Source: Flavobacterium sangjuense (GTDB lineage Bacteria; Bacteroidota; Bacteroidia; Flavobacteriales; Flavobacteriaceae). Taken from it: a stretch of DNA of 64,000 nt. Below the pieces are notes generated by a model, which saw only the letters and a program-made list of their open reading frames with translations, ran no database searches and had not been told where the DNA came from. The position numbers were made by a program, and so were the translations under genes. Position 1 is the stretch's first letter. The number at the start of each line of letters is the position of its first letter. Of this stretch, positions 25,343 to 33,925 are shown piece by piece. Where the stretch lies: contig NZ_CP038810.1 in NCBI RefSeq assembly GCF_004797125.1, positions 1,240,001 through 1,304,000 of the forward strand. The letters run 5' to 3'.

Positions 25343-26514
25343 TATTTGACGAACATTTCGAAACCAGAGCCATAAGAACGCAAACCGAAAGAACACAGTA
25401 TCTTGAGCATTCCGTTCCTTTATACCTAACTTCAAGTTTTATTTTTGAAGATGCCGAAGATATGCGCGCCTCTTTTGCAGAGGAAAAAGATAGAAATATT
25501 TACAGCCGGTTTAGCAATCCGAACACTTCAGAATTTGTAGAAAAAATGTGCGTCATGGAAGGTGCTGAAGATGGTTTTGCCTTTGCAACAGGAATGGCAG
25601 CAGTTTATAGCACTTTTGCCACATTGCTAAATTCTAATGACCATATCCTTTCAGCAAGTAGTGTCTTTGGATCTACTCACACCTTGTTTACCAAATATTT
25701 TCCAAAATGGAATATATCAACTTCCTATTTCGATATCAATAAACCTGAAACAATTGAAAGCTTTATTCAGCCAAACACCAAAATTATTTATGCCGAATCG
25801 CCTACAAATCCTGCGGTTGATATTATCGATTTGGAAGTCTTGAGTGCCATTGCCAAAAAGCATAATCTCATTCTGATAATAGACAATTGTTTTGCAACAC
25901 CATATCTTCAAAACCCTATACAATTTGGAGCCGATTTAGTAATACATTCTGCTACAAAATTAATAGACGGACAAGGAAGAGTTATGGGCGGTGTTGTTGT
26001 TGGGAAACAGGAATTAATAAGAGAAATTTACTTATTCTCAAGAAATACTGGTCCGGCATTATCTCCTTTCAATGCTTGGGTGCTTTCAAAAAGTTTAGAA
26101 ACACTAGCTGTTCGACTAGAGAAGCATTGTGAAAATGCGTTAAAAGTTGCTGAATTTTTAGAATCAAATGCAAATGTAAAATTGGTTAAATATCCATTTC
26201 TAAAATCGCATCCCCAATACCAAATTGCAAAAAAGCAAATGAGATTAGGCGGAAATATTGTCGCTTTTGAAGTAAAAGGCGGAATAGAAGCGGGAAGGAC
26301 TTTTTTAGATAAAATAAAATTGTGTTCACTTTCTGCTAACCTTGGAGATACAAGAACCATCGTTACTCATCCTGCCTCAACAACACATAGCAAATTAACA
26401 GTAGAAGAACGATTGGCGGCTAGTATTACCGATGGATTGGTAAGGGTATCTGTTGGTTTAGAAACCGTTTCTGATATTATAGCCGATTTGCAACAGGCTT
26501 TAGAAAAGTCATAA
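25339..26514 (+). CDS. metZ: O-succinylhomoserine (or O-acetylhomoserine) sulfhydrylase
   Basis: This 391-residue PLP enzyme of the Cys/Met metabolism family makes homocysteine directly from sulfide and an activated homoserine. The PLP lysine is in HSATKLIDGQGR (Lys207), with preceding YAESPTNPAVDIID and the N-terminal YSRFSNPNT. Similarity within the family makes it hard to separate from cystathionine gamma-synthase, but its place in a sulfide-producing operon favours direct sulfhydrylation. It is the last gene before the operon terminator. Confidence 0.85.
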   Translation: MIFDEHFETRAIRTQTERTQYLEHSVPLYLTSSFIFEDAEDMRASFAEEKDRNIYSRFSNPNTSEFVEKMCVMEGAEDGFAFATGMAAVYSTFATLLNSNDHILSASSVFGSTHTLFTKYFPKWNISTSYFDINKPETIESFIQPNTKIIYAESPTNPAVDIIDLEVLSAIAKKHNLILIIDNCFATPYLQNPIQFGADLVIHSATKLIDGQGRVMGGVVVGKQELIREIYLFSRNTGPALSPFNAWVLSKSLETLAVRLEKHCENALKVAEFLESNANVKLVKYPFLKSHPQYQIAKKQMRLGGNIVAFEVKGGIEAGRTFLDKIKLCSLSANLGDTRTIVTHPASTTHSKLTVEERLAASITDGLVRVSVGLETVSDIIADLQQALEKS

Positions 26515-26529
26515 ACAAACGATTTTATT

Positions 26530-26625
26530 TATGCTTGTGTGATGAAGGATTAACTTCGTTGATCCCATTTTGGGGAACCATGAGCAAGAAAAACCAAAAC
26601 ATGGCTATTCAGTCATGTTCTTTTT
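26530..26625 (+). ncRNA. Possible structured small RNA at the 3' end of the sulfur operon
   Basis: The sequence between the metZ stop and the operon terminator contains two further hairpins: GGATTAA (26547-26553) with TTGATCC (26559-26565) around CTTCG, and a CCC/GGG stem at 26564-26575. A TATGCTTG (7 of 8 to the -7 consensus) at 26530-26537 would start a transcript near 26543, ending at the terminator. It could instead be just a structured 3' untranslated region. I see no protein-coding frame of note. Confidence 0.35.
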
Positions 26626-26629
26626 TTAT
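26598..26629 (+). terminator. Terminator of the sulfur operon
   Basis: AACATGGCT (26598-26606) and AGTCATGTT (26611-26619) form a 9-bp stem with one G-T pair and a 4-nt loop, followed by a C and seven T. It closes the operon 83 bp after metZ. Confidence 0.88.
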
Positions 26630-26675
26630 TTTCTATCTACTTACAAAAGTGAGCTTTTGACGTAGCCATAAAATA

Positions 26676-26705
26676 AAAAAACCGAAACTTACGTTTCGGT
26701 TTTTC
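26676..26705 (-). terminator. Terminator after tRNA-Val
   Basis: ACCGAAAC (26681-26688) and GTTTCGGT (26693-26700), extended by A/T pairs, form a strong hairpin just 3' of the tRNA on the minus strand. The flanking A and T runs make it usable in both directions. Confidence 0.85.
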
Positions 26706-26708
26706 TTG

Positions 26709-26783
26709 TGGGCGATGAGGGATTCGAACCCCCGACCCTCTCGGTGTAAACGAGATGCTCTGAACCAACTGAGCTAATCGCCC
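26709..26783 (-). tRNA. tRNA-Val (anticodon TAC)
   Basis: The reverse complement begins GGGCGATTAGCTCAGTTGG and ends with the matching acceptor strand ATCGCCC plus discriminator A. The anticodon arm TCTCG-TTTACAC-CGAGA gives anticodon TAC, and the T arm contains GGTTCGAATCC. The 75-nt gene has no encoded CCA end. A terminator follows 3 bp later. Confidence 0.97.
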
Positions 26784-26841
26784 TGAATGCGAGTGCAAAT
26801 ATAGACTACTTTTTTGATATTGCAAACATATTTGAAAAAAA

Positions 26842-28062
26842 TTATAAAATTTCTGCAACTACAAATGTGCTTCCGCCAATATAAATAAAGTCATTTTTAT
26901 TGGCATTTTTCTTCGCGGCCTGATAAGCATTTGATACTGAAATATATGTTTGGCCTATGAGATTAAATTGAGCCGCTTTTTCCTTTAAAACCGCCTCATC
27001 TAAACCTCTAAAATTATTTGGCTTGCAGAAATAATAAATAGCATTTTTCGGAAATAATGGTAAAATTTCATCTAAGTTTTTGTCATTGACTAATCCCAAA
27101 ACGATATGCAATTGGTCGTATTTTTCCTTTTTTAACTGATTGATGATTATTTTCAATCCGTGAGCATTATGGGCAGTATCACAAATAATGGTAGGATTTT
27201 CTCCCAATTGCTGCCATCTTCCTTGCAATCCGGTATTTTTAATTACATTTAAAAAGCCATTTTTAATATCTGTTTCGGATACAGCAAGCAAGTTTTTATC
27301 CTGCAATACTTTTATCGTTTGCAAAACCGTTTTCTTATTCTGTGTCTGGTAATCGCCAAGTAAAGCAGAAGGATAAGTTTCTCCAATCAAATCGGAAGCA
27401 AAATAAATTTCGGATTGCATTTCACTGGCTTTCGCCAAAAAAACAGGCTTAGTTTCTGGAACATATTCGCCAATAACAACAGGAATATTAGATTTGATAA
27501 TACCTGCTTTTTCAAAAGCAATGGCTTCGAGTGTATTGCCTAAAAATTGGGTGTGGTCTAATCCAATATTGGTAATAACCGAAACCAATGGCGTAATTAT
27601 ATTAGTTGAATCCAATCGTCCGCCCATTCCGACTTCAATAATATTGATATCGGTTTGTTCCTTGACAAAATATTCAAAAGCTAATCCAACACTCATCTCA
27701 AAAAAACTCAACTCATTGGCTTCAAAAAACGCTTTGTTTTTATTTATAAAATCACAAACATAGTCTTCCGAAATTGGTGTTCCGTTGATTGCAATTCGTT
27801 CTCGGAAATCTTTTAAATGCGGTGAAGTATATAATCCGACTTTATATCCTGCTTCTTGTAAAACGGAAGCTAATAAATGGGAAGTTGAACCTTTTCCATT
27901 GGTTCCGGCAACGTGAATGCATTTTAAATGGCGCTCCGGATTTCCTAAATGTTTGGCTAACAAAACAGTATTGGTAATGTCCTTTCTATACGCCGTGGCA
28001 CCTTGTGTTTGATACATTGGCAATTTGTTAAACATCCAATCAAGTGTTTCTTTATAGTTCAT
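26842..28062 (-). CDS. folC: Folylpolyglutamate/dihydrofolate synthase
   Basis: The 406-residue Mur-ligase-type enzyme adds glutamate to folates and probably makes dihydrofolate from dihydropteroate. The ATP-binding motif AGTNGKGST lies at residues 52-60, followed by TSPHLKDFRERI and EVGMGGRLDSTN. The start ATG at 28060-28062 gives the usual N-terminus (MNYKETLDWM); an upstream in-frame codon would add nine residues. The gene is divergent from exbB across about 126 bp. Confidence 0.95.
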   Translation of the reverse strand: MNYKETLDWMFNKLPMYQTQGATAYRKDITNTVLLAKHLGNPERHLKCIHVAGTNGKGSTSHLLASVLQEAGYKVGLYTSPHLKDFRERIAINGTPISEDYVCDFINKNKAFFEANELSFFEMSVGLAFEYFVKEQTDINIIEVGMGGRLDSTNIITPLVSVITNIGLDHTQFLGNTLEAIAFEKAGIIKSNIPVVIGEYVPETKPVFLAKASEMQSEIYFASDLIGETYPSALLGDYQTQNKKTVLQTIKVLQDKNLLAVSETDIKNGFLNVIKNTGLQGRWQQLGENPTIICDTAHNAHGLKIIINQLKKEKYDQLHIVLGLVNDKNLDEILPLFPKNAIYYFCKPNNFRGLDEAVLKEKAAQFNLIGQTYISVSNAYQAAKKNANKNDFIYIGGSTFVVAEIL

Positions 28063-28188
28063 AATTTTCGGAAAAAAATTGGCGGGCAATATACTTTTAT
28101 ACGTTTTTTTTCGTTTATATTGTGATGCGAATTCGAAAACACAAAATTGAAATTATTTTCAGAATTAATCGCCATAAATTACATAAAT

Positions 28189-28905
28189 ATGATAAGCACG
28201 TTTTTACAATTACAAGCTGACACTTTAGCTCAAGCAATTCCAACTGTAGACAAAGCAAATGCTGCTTTAACCAATGAAGTTTCGGTTTTGGAATTCATTT
28301 TCAAAGGTGGTTTATTTCTAATTCCAATTGCAATTTTGTTGTTTTATACCATTTACCTCGTTTTTGAGCGCTATTTGTATATAAATAAAGCAGCCAAAAT
28401 CGACAATCATCTGATGAAGGATATACGTACTCATTTGAATAATGCAAATATAGAAATGGCAGTTTCTTCAGCTGAAAGAGCCGGTAATGCGCAAGGTTAC
28501 ATTATCAAAGAAGGTGTGTTGACCATTGGAAGGCATATTGGAGAAATCGAAGGGAATATGGAACGTGCAGCCAATATTGAAATTGGTTATATGGAAAAGA
28601 AATTAGGACAATTAGGTCTGATTGCGGGTATTGCTCCAACACTAGGATTTATCGGAACGATTTCGGGAGTTATTAAAATTTTCTACAGTATTTCGGTAAC
28701 TGAAGATATTAGTATCGGAAACATTTCCGGTGGATTGTATGAGAAAATGATTAGTAGTGGTGCCGGTTTGATCGTTGGGATTATTGCCTACAGCGCGTAT
28801 CACTTATTCAACGGAAAGATTGATAACTTCTCTTTGGCAATCCAAAAGCAAGTATTAGAATTTGTAAATATAATTCAAAGACCTCATGGCCATAAAGCGA
28901 AATAA
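28189..28905 (+). CDS. exbB: MotA/TolQ/ExbB-type proton channel protein
   Basis: From ATG 28189 the protein has 238 residues with three membrane segments: one near residue 35-60 (IPIAILLFYTIYLVFER), and two flanking the conserved LGLIAGIAPTLGFIGTISGVI and GLIVGIIAYSAYH. This fold forms the inner membrane pentamer that channels protons with ExbD to energise TonB. Translation from an upstream TTG would add 14 residues and is less likely. The exbD gene overlaps its end by 20 bp. Confidence 0.92.
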   Translation: MISTFLQLQADTLAQAIPTVDKANAALTNEVSVLEFIFKGGLFLIPIAILLFYTIYLVFERYLYINKAAKIDNHLMKDIRTHLNNANIEMAVSSAERAGNAQGYIIKEGVLTIGRHIGEIEGNMERAANIEIGYMEKKLGQLGLIAGIAPTLGFIGTISGVIKIFYSISVTEDISIGNISGGLYEKMISSGAGLIVGIIAYSAYHLFNGKIDNFSLAIQKQVLEFVNIIQRPHGHKAK

Positions 28906-29281
28906 ACGATTTCATGCAGAAGTCGCCACATCTTCGCTGAGCGACATTATGTTTTTCCTGTTGTTGTTTTTCTTAATCATCTCGACCTTGGCAAATCCAA
29001 ATGTTATCCGAATGACATTGCCAAAATCGAAAACCAATGAAAAGACAAACAAGCAACTTATCACCTTATCGGTAACCGATGAAAAAAGATATTTCATTGA
29101 CAAAGAAGAAGTACTTTTGGAACAATTGGAAACCAGATTACTTCAATTAATGGACCCTGAAAAGCAGCAAACGGTAATTATTAGAATCCCGGCTACGCTG
29201 CAAGTACAAGACTTGGTAGATGTATTGCAAATCGGAGTGAAGAACAAACTGAAGTTTGTCATTGCTACGAGTCCAAAATAG
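28886..29281 (+). CDS. exbD: ExbD/TolR-type biopolymer transport protein
   Basis: The 131-residue protein has a short cytoplasmic start, one membrane helix at about residues 20-38 (SDIMFFLLLFFLIIST) in which the Asp is the proton-carrying residue, and a periplasmic domain with DLVDVLQIGVKNKLKFVIATSP. It partners ExbB in powering TonB. The 20-bp overlap with exbB points to coupled translation. Confidence 0.93.
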   Translation: MAIKRNKRFHAEVATSSLSDIMFFLLLFFLIISTLANPNVIRMTLPKSKTNEKTNKQLITLSVTDEKRYFIDKEEVLLEQLETRLLQLMDPEKQQTVIIRIPATLQVQDLVDVLQIGVKNKLKFVIATSPK

Positions 29282-29308
29282 AATTTATAAAATTAAATAG
29301 TTTAGCAT

Positions 29309-29845
29309 ATGAAACTAAAAACTTTACTGTTGATGGCATTTGTAACGACATCAACTTTTGCACAAGACACCGAATTTAAATTTTCAAAAGACGGATTGAC
29401 AGATTTTATTGTAACCATTTATGATGGTTCCGCTAAAGATACCTACAATAGAGCAACAGCATGGGTAAAGGATAATGCTAAGAAAAACTTTACTGTGATT
29501 TCATCTGTCGAAAATGAAAAGCTTGTGATTGAAGGAACTAAAGAGAATTTTCTTTGCAGTAAAGCAGGAGGAACAACGGTTTGTACTACAGCTACGTTTA
29601 CCATCGAAATAAATTTCAAAGAAGGAAAATATAAGTTTGCTGCTCTTGGCTTGACTGAAAAACCGAATAACTCAGCGAATACTACGGTTCATAATCTGGA
29701 TGATTTTTCAGAGTATTACGATAAAGATGGTACGTTGAAGAAGTATAAAGATGAAGTGCCTGCAGCTTATGAATCTCTTTTCAATGACTTGAATAAAAGT
29801 TTGATTGTCTTTATGGATAAAAAGAAGAAAGCCGAAAACTGGTAA
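29309..29845 (+). CDS. Exported protein, possibly DUF4468-like
   Basis: The 178-residue protein has a signal peptide (to TSTFAQ, about residue 18). The middle part, with YNRATAWVKDNAKKNFTVI, KLVIEGTKENF and ATFTIEINFKEGKYKFAALGL, resembles the TBP-like DUF4468 domain of Bacteroidota exported proteins; this is a judgement by eye. It follows exbD by 27 bp and is probably cotranscribed. Function unknown. Confidence 0.7.
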   Translation: MKLKTLLLMAFVTTSTFAQDTEFKFSKDGLTDFIVTIYDGSAKDTYNRATAWVKDNAKKNFTVISSVENEKLVIEGTKENFLCSKAGGTTVCTTATFTIEINFKEGKYKFAALGLTEKPNNSANTTVHNLDDFSEYYDKDGTLKKYKDEVPAAYESLFNDLNKSLIVFMDKKKKAENW

Positions 29846-29866
29846 TCTTTTCAAATTAGTAAAAAC

Positions 29867-29898
29867 AAAAAATCCCGATTGTGAAATCGGGATTTTTT
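29867..29898. terminator. Bidirectional terminator between the exbBD operon and tonB
   Basis: A perfect 14-bp stem (29867-29880 with 29885-29898) with a 4-nt loop GTGA, flanked by A and T runs, lies between two convergent genes and can end transcription from both sides. Confidence 0.9.
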
Positions 29899-29903
29899 TA
29901 TGT

Positions 29904-30782
29904 TTAATTCAAACTGAAAGTATAAATTATCTTTCCAACTTGCTTTTCCGGAGCATTGCTGTCAGGCTGCCATTTGGTATTCATTGCAGCAATTTTAGCT
30001 TGGTCAAGCAAACATTTTGCTGTGTTGGTTGTTCCCTGAACACCGGCTGTAACGCTTATCGTATTCCCATTTCTATCTACAGAAACTTGAACCGCAACTC
30101 TTCCTTGCTCTTGGCATGTATAATCCGGTTGAGGCTTGCTTAATGCTTTTCGGTTGCCCAATGAATAGCCTGAACCGCTTCCGTTTCCGCCACCACTTCC
30201 GCTTCCGCTTCCTGAACCTGTGCCCGAACCACTTCCTGTTCCGTTACCCGAACCGTTTCCGCCACCGGAACCTGTTCCGCTTCCGTTGCCATAATAGCCA
30301 CTTGAATTTAGATTTCCGTTAGCACTACCTTTGTTTCCACCTTTGTTATCATTTCCATCGCCACCTTTATTGCCAAGAATACTAGACAAAGCATCATCAG
30401 CACTTTTAGAAACCTTTGGTTTTACAATGGCTGGTTTTACATCTTTTTTGACAGGAACGGGAGTTTTTACATTCTCTTTTTTAGGTACAACAACATTGTC
30501 ATCAGCATTATCATCAGAAATCACATCTTCGTCGGGAGTTGCTACAGCAGTTGCTTTTACCTGGTCTTTTACATTTAAGACTTCACTTTTATAGTTATCG
30601 CCCATGCCAAAATCGCTATCGCCAAAGTTCATTTCGATACCACCACCGCCACCACCGCCCATGATTTTCATGTCAGCCGGAGGCCAAAAACGCAATAGGA
30701 AAAGTAGCAGAATTAACAAAGCATACACTACTGTTGTAATGGCTAACGATTTTTTGTCATCTTCAGTTAGTTGAAAACTCAT
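29904..30782 (-). CDS. TonB-like energy transducer with Gly/Ser-rich spacer
   Basis: The 292-residue protein has one N-terminal membrane helix (about residues 13-33) followed by a run of glycine (GGGGGGG), a long low-complexity region of Gly, Ser, Asn and Thr (about residues 140-210), and a C-terminal domain with GRVAVQVSVDRNGNTISVTAGV and GKIIYTFSLN, typical of TonB C-termini. It would span the periplasm and carry energy from ExbB/ExbD, encoded convergently next door, to outer membrane receptors. The spacer is Gly/Ser-rich instead of the more usual Pro/Lys-rich one. Lack of SD and of a clear promoter leaves regulation open. Confidence 0.85.
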   Translation of the reverse strand: MSFQLTEDDKKSLAITTVVYALLILLLFLLRFWPPADMKIMGGGGGGGIEMNFGDSDFGMGDNYKSEVLNVKDQVKATAVATPDEDVISDDNADDNVVVPKKENVKTPVPVKKDVKPAIVKPKVSKSADDALSSILGNKGGDGNDNKGGNKGSANGNLNSSGYYGNGSGTGSGGGNGSGNGTGSGSGTGSGSGSGSGGGNGSGSGYSLGNRKALSKPQPDYTCQEQGRVAVQVSVDRNGNTISVTAGVQGTTNTAKCLLDQAKIAAMNTKWQPDSNAPEKQVGKIIYTFSLN

Positions 30783-30859
30783 AGCTTTTTCTTTTGTTCG
30801 TTAATGAATATAACGCTTAAAAATACAAATTATTGTGTAATTGCAACAGATATTTTTTA

Positions 30860-32086
30860 TTACACTAATTGTTTCAGAGCAATTTCAAAAGCGGTTGCGC
30901 TGATATTTTTTTTGTCTGCATGCAAATTGTGTGCCTTTTCTAATGCCTTTTTTATAGTTTCCGAAATATCGTAGAAGATAGCCTCATCGGTCATCTGTAC
31001 TTTTGCCTCCATGAAGTAAGCAAATACTCTTGCCATTCCGCAGTTCGAAATAAAGTCAGGAATCAAACTTACTTTGCTGTCGGTTTCTTCCATGATGCTT
31101 CCAAAGAATATTTCTTTGTCTGCAAAAGGTACATTGGCACCACACGAAATAACTTCTAAACCATGACTGATTAAGTTATCGATTTGGTCTTTGGTTACCA
31201 ATCTTGACGCAGCACAAGGAGCAAATATATCAGCACCTAATGTCCATATTTTTTGATTGATTTCTTCAAATGATATCATGTTTTGTGCTACCAATTTGTT
31301 TCCGTCTTTGTTTAAGAACAATTTTTTAATTTCGTCAAAAGTGTAACCTTCTTCGTTGATAATTCCACCTTCACGGTCGATGATACCTACAATTTTTGCT
31401 CCCATTTCGGCAAGATAAAAAGCAGCCGCTGAGCCAACATTTCCAAAACCTTGTACAATCGCTTTTTTACCCTGCACATCCCCACCATAAATATGATAAT
31501 AATGACGAACAGCTTCGGCAACACCATAACCCGTAATCATGTCGGCAACAGTGTATTTTCGCAACACATCAGGAGAGAATTTAGGGTTTTCGATTACTTT
31601 GATTACACCTTGACGCAACTGCCCAATACGGTTGATTTTATCAGCTTCTGTAGGTTTGAAATGTCCGTTAAAAACACCTTCCTGCGGATGCCACACACCA
31701 CATTCTTCGGTAAATGGAATTACTTCGTGAATCTCATCAACGTTCAAATCACCACCGGTTCCGTAGTAGCTTTTTAATAAAGGAGAAACCGCTTTGTACC
31801 AACGTTGTAAAACGCCCTTTTTGCGTGGGTCATTTGGGTCGAAATTAATACCCGATTTTGCACCACCAATCGCCGGACCTGAAACAGAAAATTTAACTTC
31901 CATTGTCTTGGCAAGCGAAAGCACTTCGTTCATGTCTAGTCCTTTTCTCATTCGGGTTCCACCGCCGGAAGCACCGCCACGAAGCGAATTAATTACGGTC
32001 CAGCCTTCGGCCTCAGTCTCAGAATCTTTCCAGTTAAATACTATTTCGGGTGTTTTATCTTCGAATTTTTTTAATAATTCTTTCAT
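30860..32086 (-). CDS. Glu/Leu/Phe/Val dehydrogenase family protein
   Basis: The 408-residue NAD(P)-dependent amino acid dehydrogenase oxidatively deaminates glutamate or a branched/aromatic amino acid. The catalytic Lys segment is visible as GPAIGGAKSGINFDP, preceded by SLRGGASGGGTRMRKG, and the Rossmann fold as VQGFGNVGSAAAFYL. Length is slightly shorter than the hexameric glutamate dehydrogenases. Substrate preference cannot be read with certainty. A perfect -7 element lies 64 bp upstream. Confidence 0.9.
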   Translation of the reverse strand: MKELLKKFEDKTPEIVFNWKDSETEAEGWTVINSLRGGASGGGTRMRKGLDMNEVLSLAKTMEVKFSVSGPAIGGAKSGINFDPNDPRKKGVLQRWYKAVSPLLKSYYGTGGDLNVDEIHEVIPFTEECGVWHPQEGVFNGHFKPTEADKINRIGQLRQGVIKVIENPKFSPDVLRKYTVADMITGYGVAEAVRHYYHIYGGDVQGKKAIVQGFGNVGSAAAFYLAEMGAKIVGIIDREGGIINEEGYTFDEIKKLFLNKDGNKLVAQNMISFEEINQKIWTLGADIFAPCAASRLVTKDQIDNLISHGLEVISCGANVPFADKEIFFGSIMEETDSKVSLIPDFISNCGMARVFAYFMEAKVQMTDEAIFYDISETIKKALEKAHNLHADKKNISATAFEIALKQLV

Positions 32087-32149
32087 TATGTTGTTAGTTT
32101 ATTCCGCTTCGCTTCATACAATTGGGCAAAGCCTCGGGTGTTTGTGGTG

Positions 32150-32157
32150 CAAATATA
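32150..32157 (-). promoter_or_regulatory. Candidate -7 promoter element for the dehydrogenase gene
   Basis: The minus strand reads TATATTTG, a full match to TAnnTTTG, 64 bp before the start codon at 32086. No clear -33 TTG is seen. Confidence 0.4.
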
Positions 32158-32184
32158 AGAAATGGGAATTAGGATTTGACTATA

Positions 32185-32215
32185 AAAAGCGCCACTCATT
32201 GGGTGGCGCTTTTTT
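32185..32215 (-). terminator. Terminator after the response regulator gene
   Basis: GCGCCAC (32190-32196) and GTGGCGC (32204-32210), extended by A/T pairs, form a strong stem. On the minus strand it follows the response regulator stop by 22 bp. Confidence 0.85.
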
Positions 32216-32236
32216 ATTATCCCTTTGTTGAAAATC

Positions 32237-32647
32237 CTAAGCTTGATGTTTTAGAGGAGGACAAATCATGGATATGAACTTCTTAATGGGTAGAGGCTTG
32301 GTCATAACATCTCCAACATAGGGATTACATCTTCCCTTATAGATTTCGTTGCCGCAAAGTGTTGAAGAAAGCATAAAAATTTGAGTTTCCTTTTTTAAGT
32401 CTTCCGATAGTTTATCAAATTTGGAAAGAAACTCAAATCCATCCATTACCGGCATTTTAATATCGGAAAGAATGATAAGCGACTTGTTCAGCTTACACTT
32501 ATGGGTTTTTATCCAGTTAATAGCTTCCTCCCCATTATTCACTATATTTATTTCTGACATAGTAAGCGCATTTTTTAAAAGCTTACTGGTTATGATTTGG
32601 TCAATAACATTATCTTCAATTAATAAAAAAGTATAATTGTGATCCAT
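32237..32647 (-). CDS. Single-domain response regulator (receiver only)
   Basis: The 136-residue protein is a CheY-like receiver without output domain. Residues Glu11/Asp12, Asp62 (phospho-acceptor in SDIKMPVMDGFEFL), Ser94/Ser95 and Lys117 (TKP) are in place. The start ATG at 32645-32647 gives a normal receiver N-terminus. No histidine kinase gene is nearby, so its partner is unknown. Such orphan receivers often work in phosphorelays or bind another protein. Confidence 0.9.
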   Translation of the reverse strand: MDHNYTFLLIEDNVIDQIITSKLLKNALTMSEINIVNNGEEAINWIKTHKCKLNKSLIILSDIKMPVMDGFEFLSKFDKLSEDLKKETQIFMLSSTLCGNEIYKGRCNPYVGDVMTKPLPIKKFISMICPPLKHQA

Positions 32648-32766
32648 AATAATCAAGTATAGTTTGTTTAATATGGAGCAAGCTATTGTAAAAGTCCTTA
32701 TTATAATAATGCTTGTCTTTTCAAATTCGCGAAATTAAGGATAGCCAAAATGGAATATTATAGTGT

Positions 32767-33831
32767 TTATTTTAGAATAACACCTGAAGAATGATCGCTT
32801 TTAGCTCCGGTAACACTACTTAAAACATTGATTTCATTTCGCAGCTTCAAAACGCCAAGCAACGCAAAAATTAAGGCTTCTTTGAACTCAATAGTTTTTT
32901 TATCGGGAATGATTATTTCAAGTTGAGGTAAATGATACTGCATTCGTTCCATCAAAAAATCATTATAGGTTCCGCCACCTGTTGCTAATAGTTTGCCTTG
33001 CTTTTTGGGCAAAGCCACAACGGTCTGAAAAGCAATATGCTCTATAAATGTCCGCATCTTATCTTCAATTGGAATAGTGTATCGTTCTATCAATGGCAAG
33101 ACAATCGTTTTTACAAATTCAAATCCGAGTGATTTTGGAAATGGTTTTTTGTAATAATCCAATGCATTCAATTCATTCATTAAATCAGTATTGCCTTTTC
33201 CTGAACACGCAAGTTGCCCTTTATCATCATAATCCAATCCGAGTTGATTCGCATAAAAATTCAGAACTGTATTTACGGGAGAAATGTCAAAAGCGATTCT
33301 ATTTCCATTTTGCTCAAACGAAACATTAGAAAAGCCACCTAAATTCAGGCAATAATCATAATCCGAAAATAAAATTCGGTCACCAATAGGAACCAATGGT
33401 GCGCCTTGTCCGCCAAGCTGGACATCTTGAACTCTAAAATCACAAACTACAGTCTGGTTAATCAGTTTTGCTATTTTGGGAAGATTTCCAATTTGAAGCG
33501 TAAAACCATTTTGCGGCTGATGCAGTATCGTATGTCCATGAGAACAAACAGCATCGAGGTGTTGCAAATTATGTTTTTCAATAAAGGTTTTGATGACATT
33601 TGCCAACAGCACTGTATAATCGTCGTTGAGTTGCAGCAATTCGGCTTCTGGAAAATCAACGGCAATTTTAAGTTTTCCCAACCAATCATTGTTATAAGAA
33701 ACCGTTTCGGTCTCAAGAATTTTGAAACTCCATTTGGTATCAACTATCGAAAAATGAATGTGTGCCAAATCGATGCCGTCTAGCGAAGTGCCTGACATTA
33801 CTCCGATAACATTATAAGTTTCTTTCTGCAT
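32767..33831 (-). CDS. anmK: Anhydro-N-acetylmuramic acid kinase
   Basis: This 354-residue ATP-dependent enzyme phosphorylates 1,6-anhydro-MurNAc in cell-wall recycling. Family features are MSGTSLDGIDLAH at the start, SHGHTILHQPQNGFTLQIG, LGGQGAPLVPIGD, LNLGGFSNVSF and the C-terminal ATGGGTYNDFLMERM. The length is near that of the family. The gene is divergent from the acyl-CoA dehydrogenase gene. Confidence 0.94.
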   Translation of the reverse strand: MQKETYNVIGVMSGTSLDGIDLAHIHFSIVDTKWSFKILETETVSYNNDWLGKLKIAVDFPEAELLQLNDDYTVLLANVIKTFIEKHNLQHLDAVCSHGHTILHQPQNGFTLQIGNLPKIAKLINQTVVCDFRVQDVQLGGQGAPLVPIGDRILFSDYDYCLNLGGFSNVSFEQNGNRIAFDISPVNTVLNFYANQLGLDYDDKGQLACSGKGNTDLMNELNALDYYKKPFPKSLGFEFVKTIVLPLIERYTIPIEDKMRTFIEHIAFQTVVALPKKQGKLLATGGGTYNDFLMERMQYHLPQLEIIIPDKKTIEFKEALIFALLGVLKLRNEINVLSSVTGAKSDHSSGVILK

Positions 33832-33852
33832 TGGCTAAATTTACGAAAACGT

Positions 33853-33883
33853 TTGAAATTTTAACTTTTATATTCTATTTTTG
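33853..33883 (+). promoter_or_regulatory. Promoter of the acyl-CoA dehydrogenase gene
   Basis: TTG at 33853-33855 and TATTTTTG at 33876-33883, a full -7 match, are 20 bp apart. The predicted start is near 33889, about 37 nt before the ATG. Confidence 0.6.
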
Positions 33884-33925
33884 CTCACCAAAATTAAAGA
33901 AACAACAACACAAATCTTCATAACT

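Noticed and set aside
26581..26660. A 26-codon frame starting at the ATG near 26580
   Set aside because: It runs through the operon terminator stem and its T run and has no signs of a real gene.
28147..28189. TTG start for exbB giving 14 extra residues
   Set aside because: The ATG at 28189 gives the usual N-terminus and a normal spacing.
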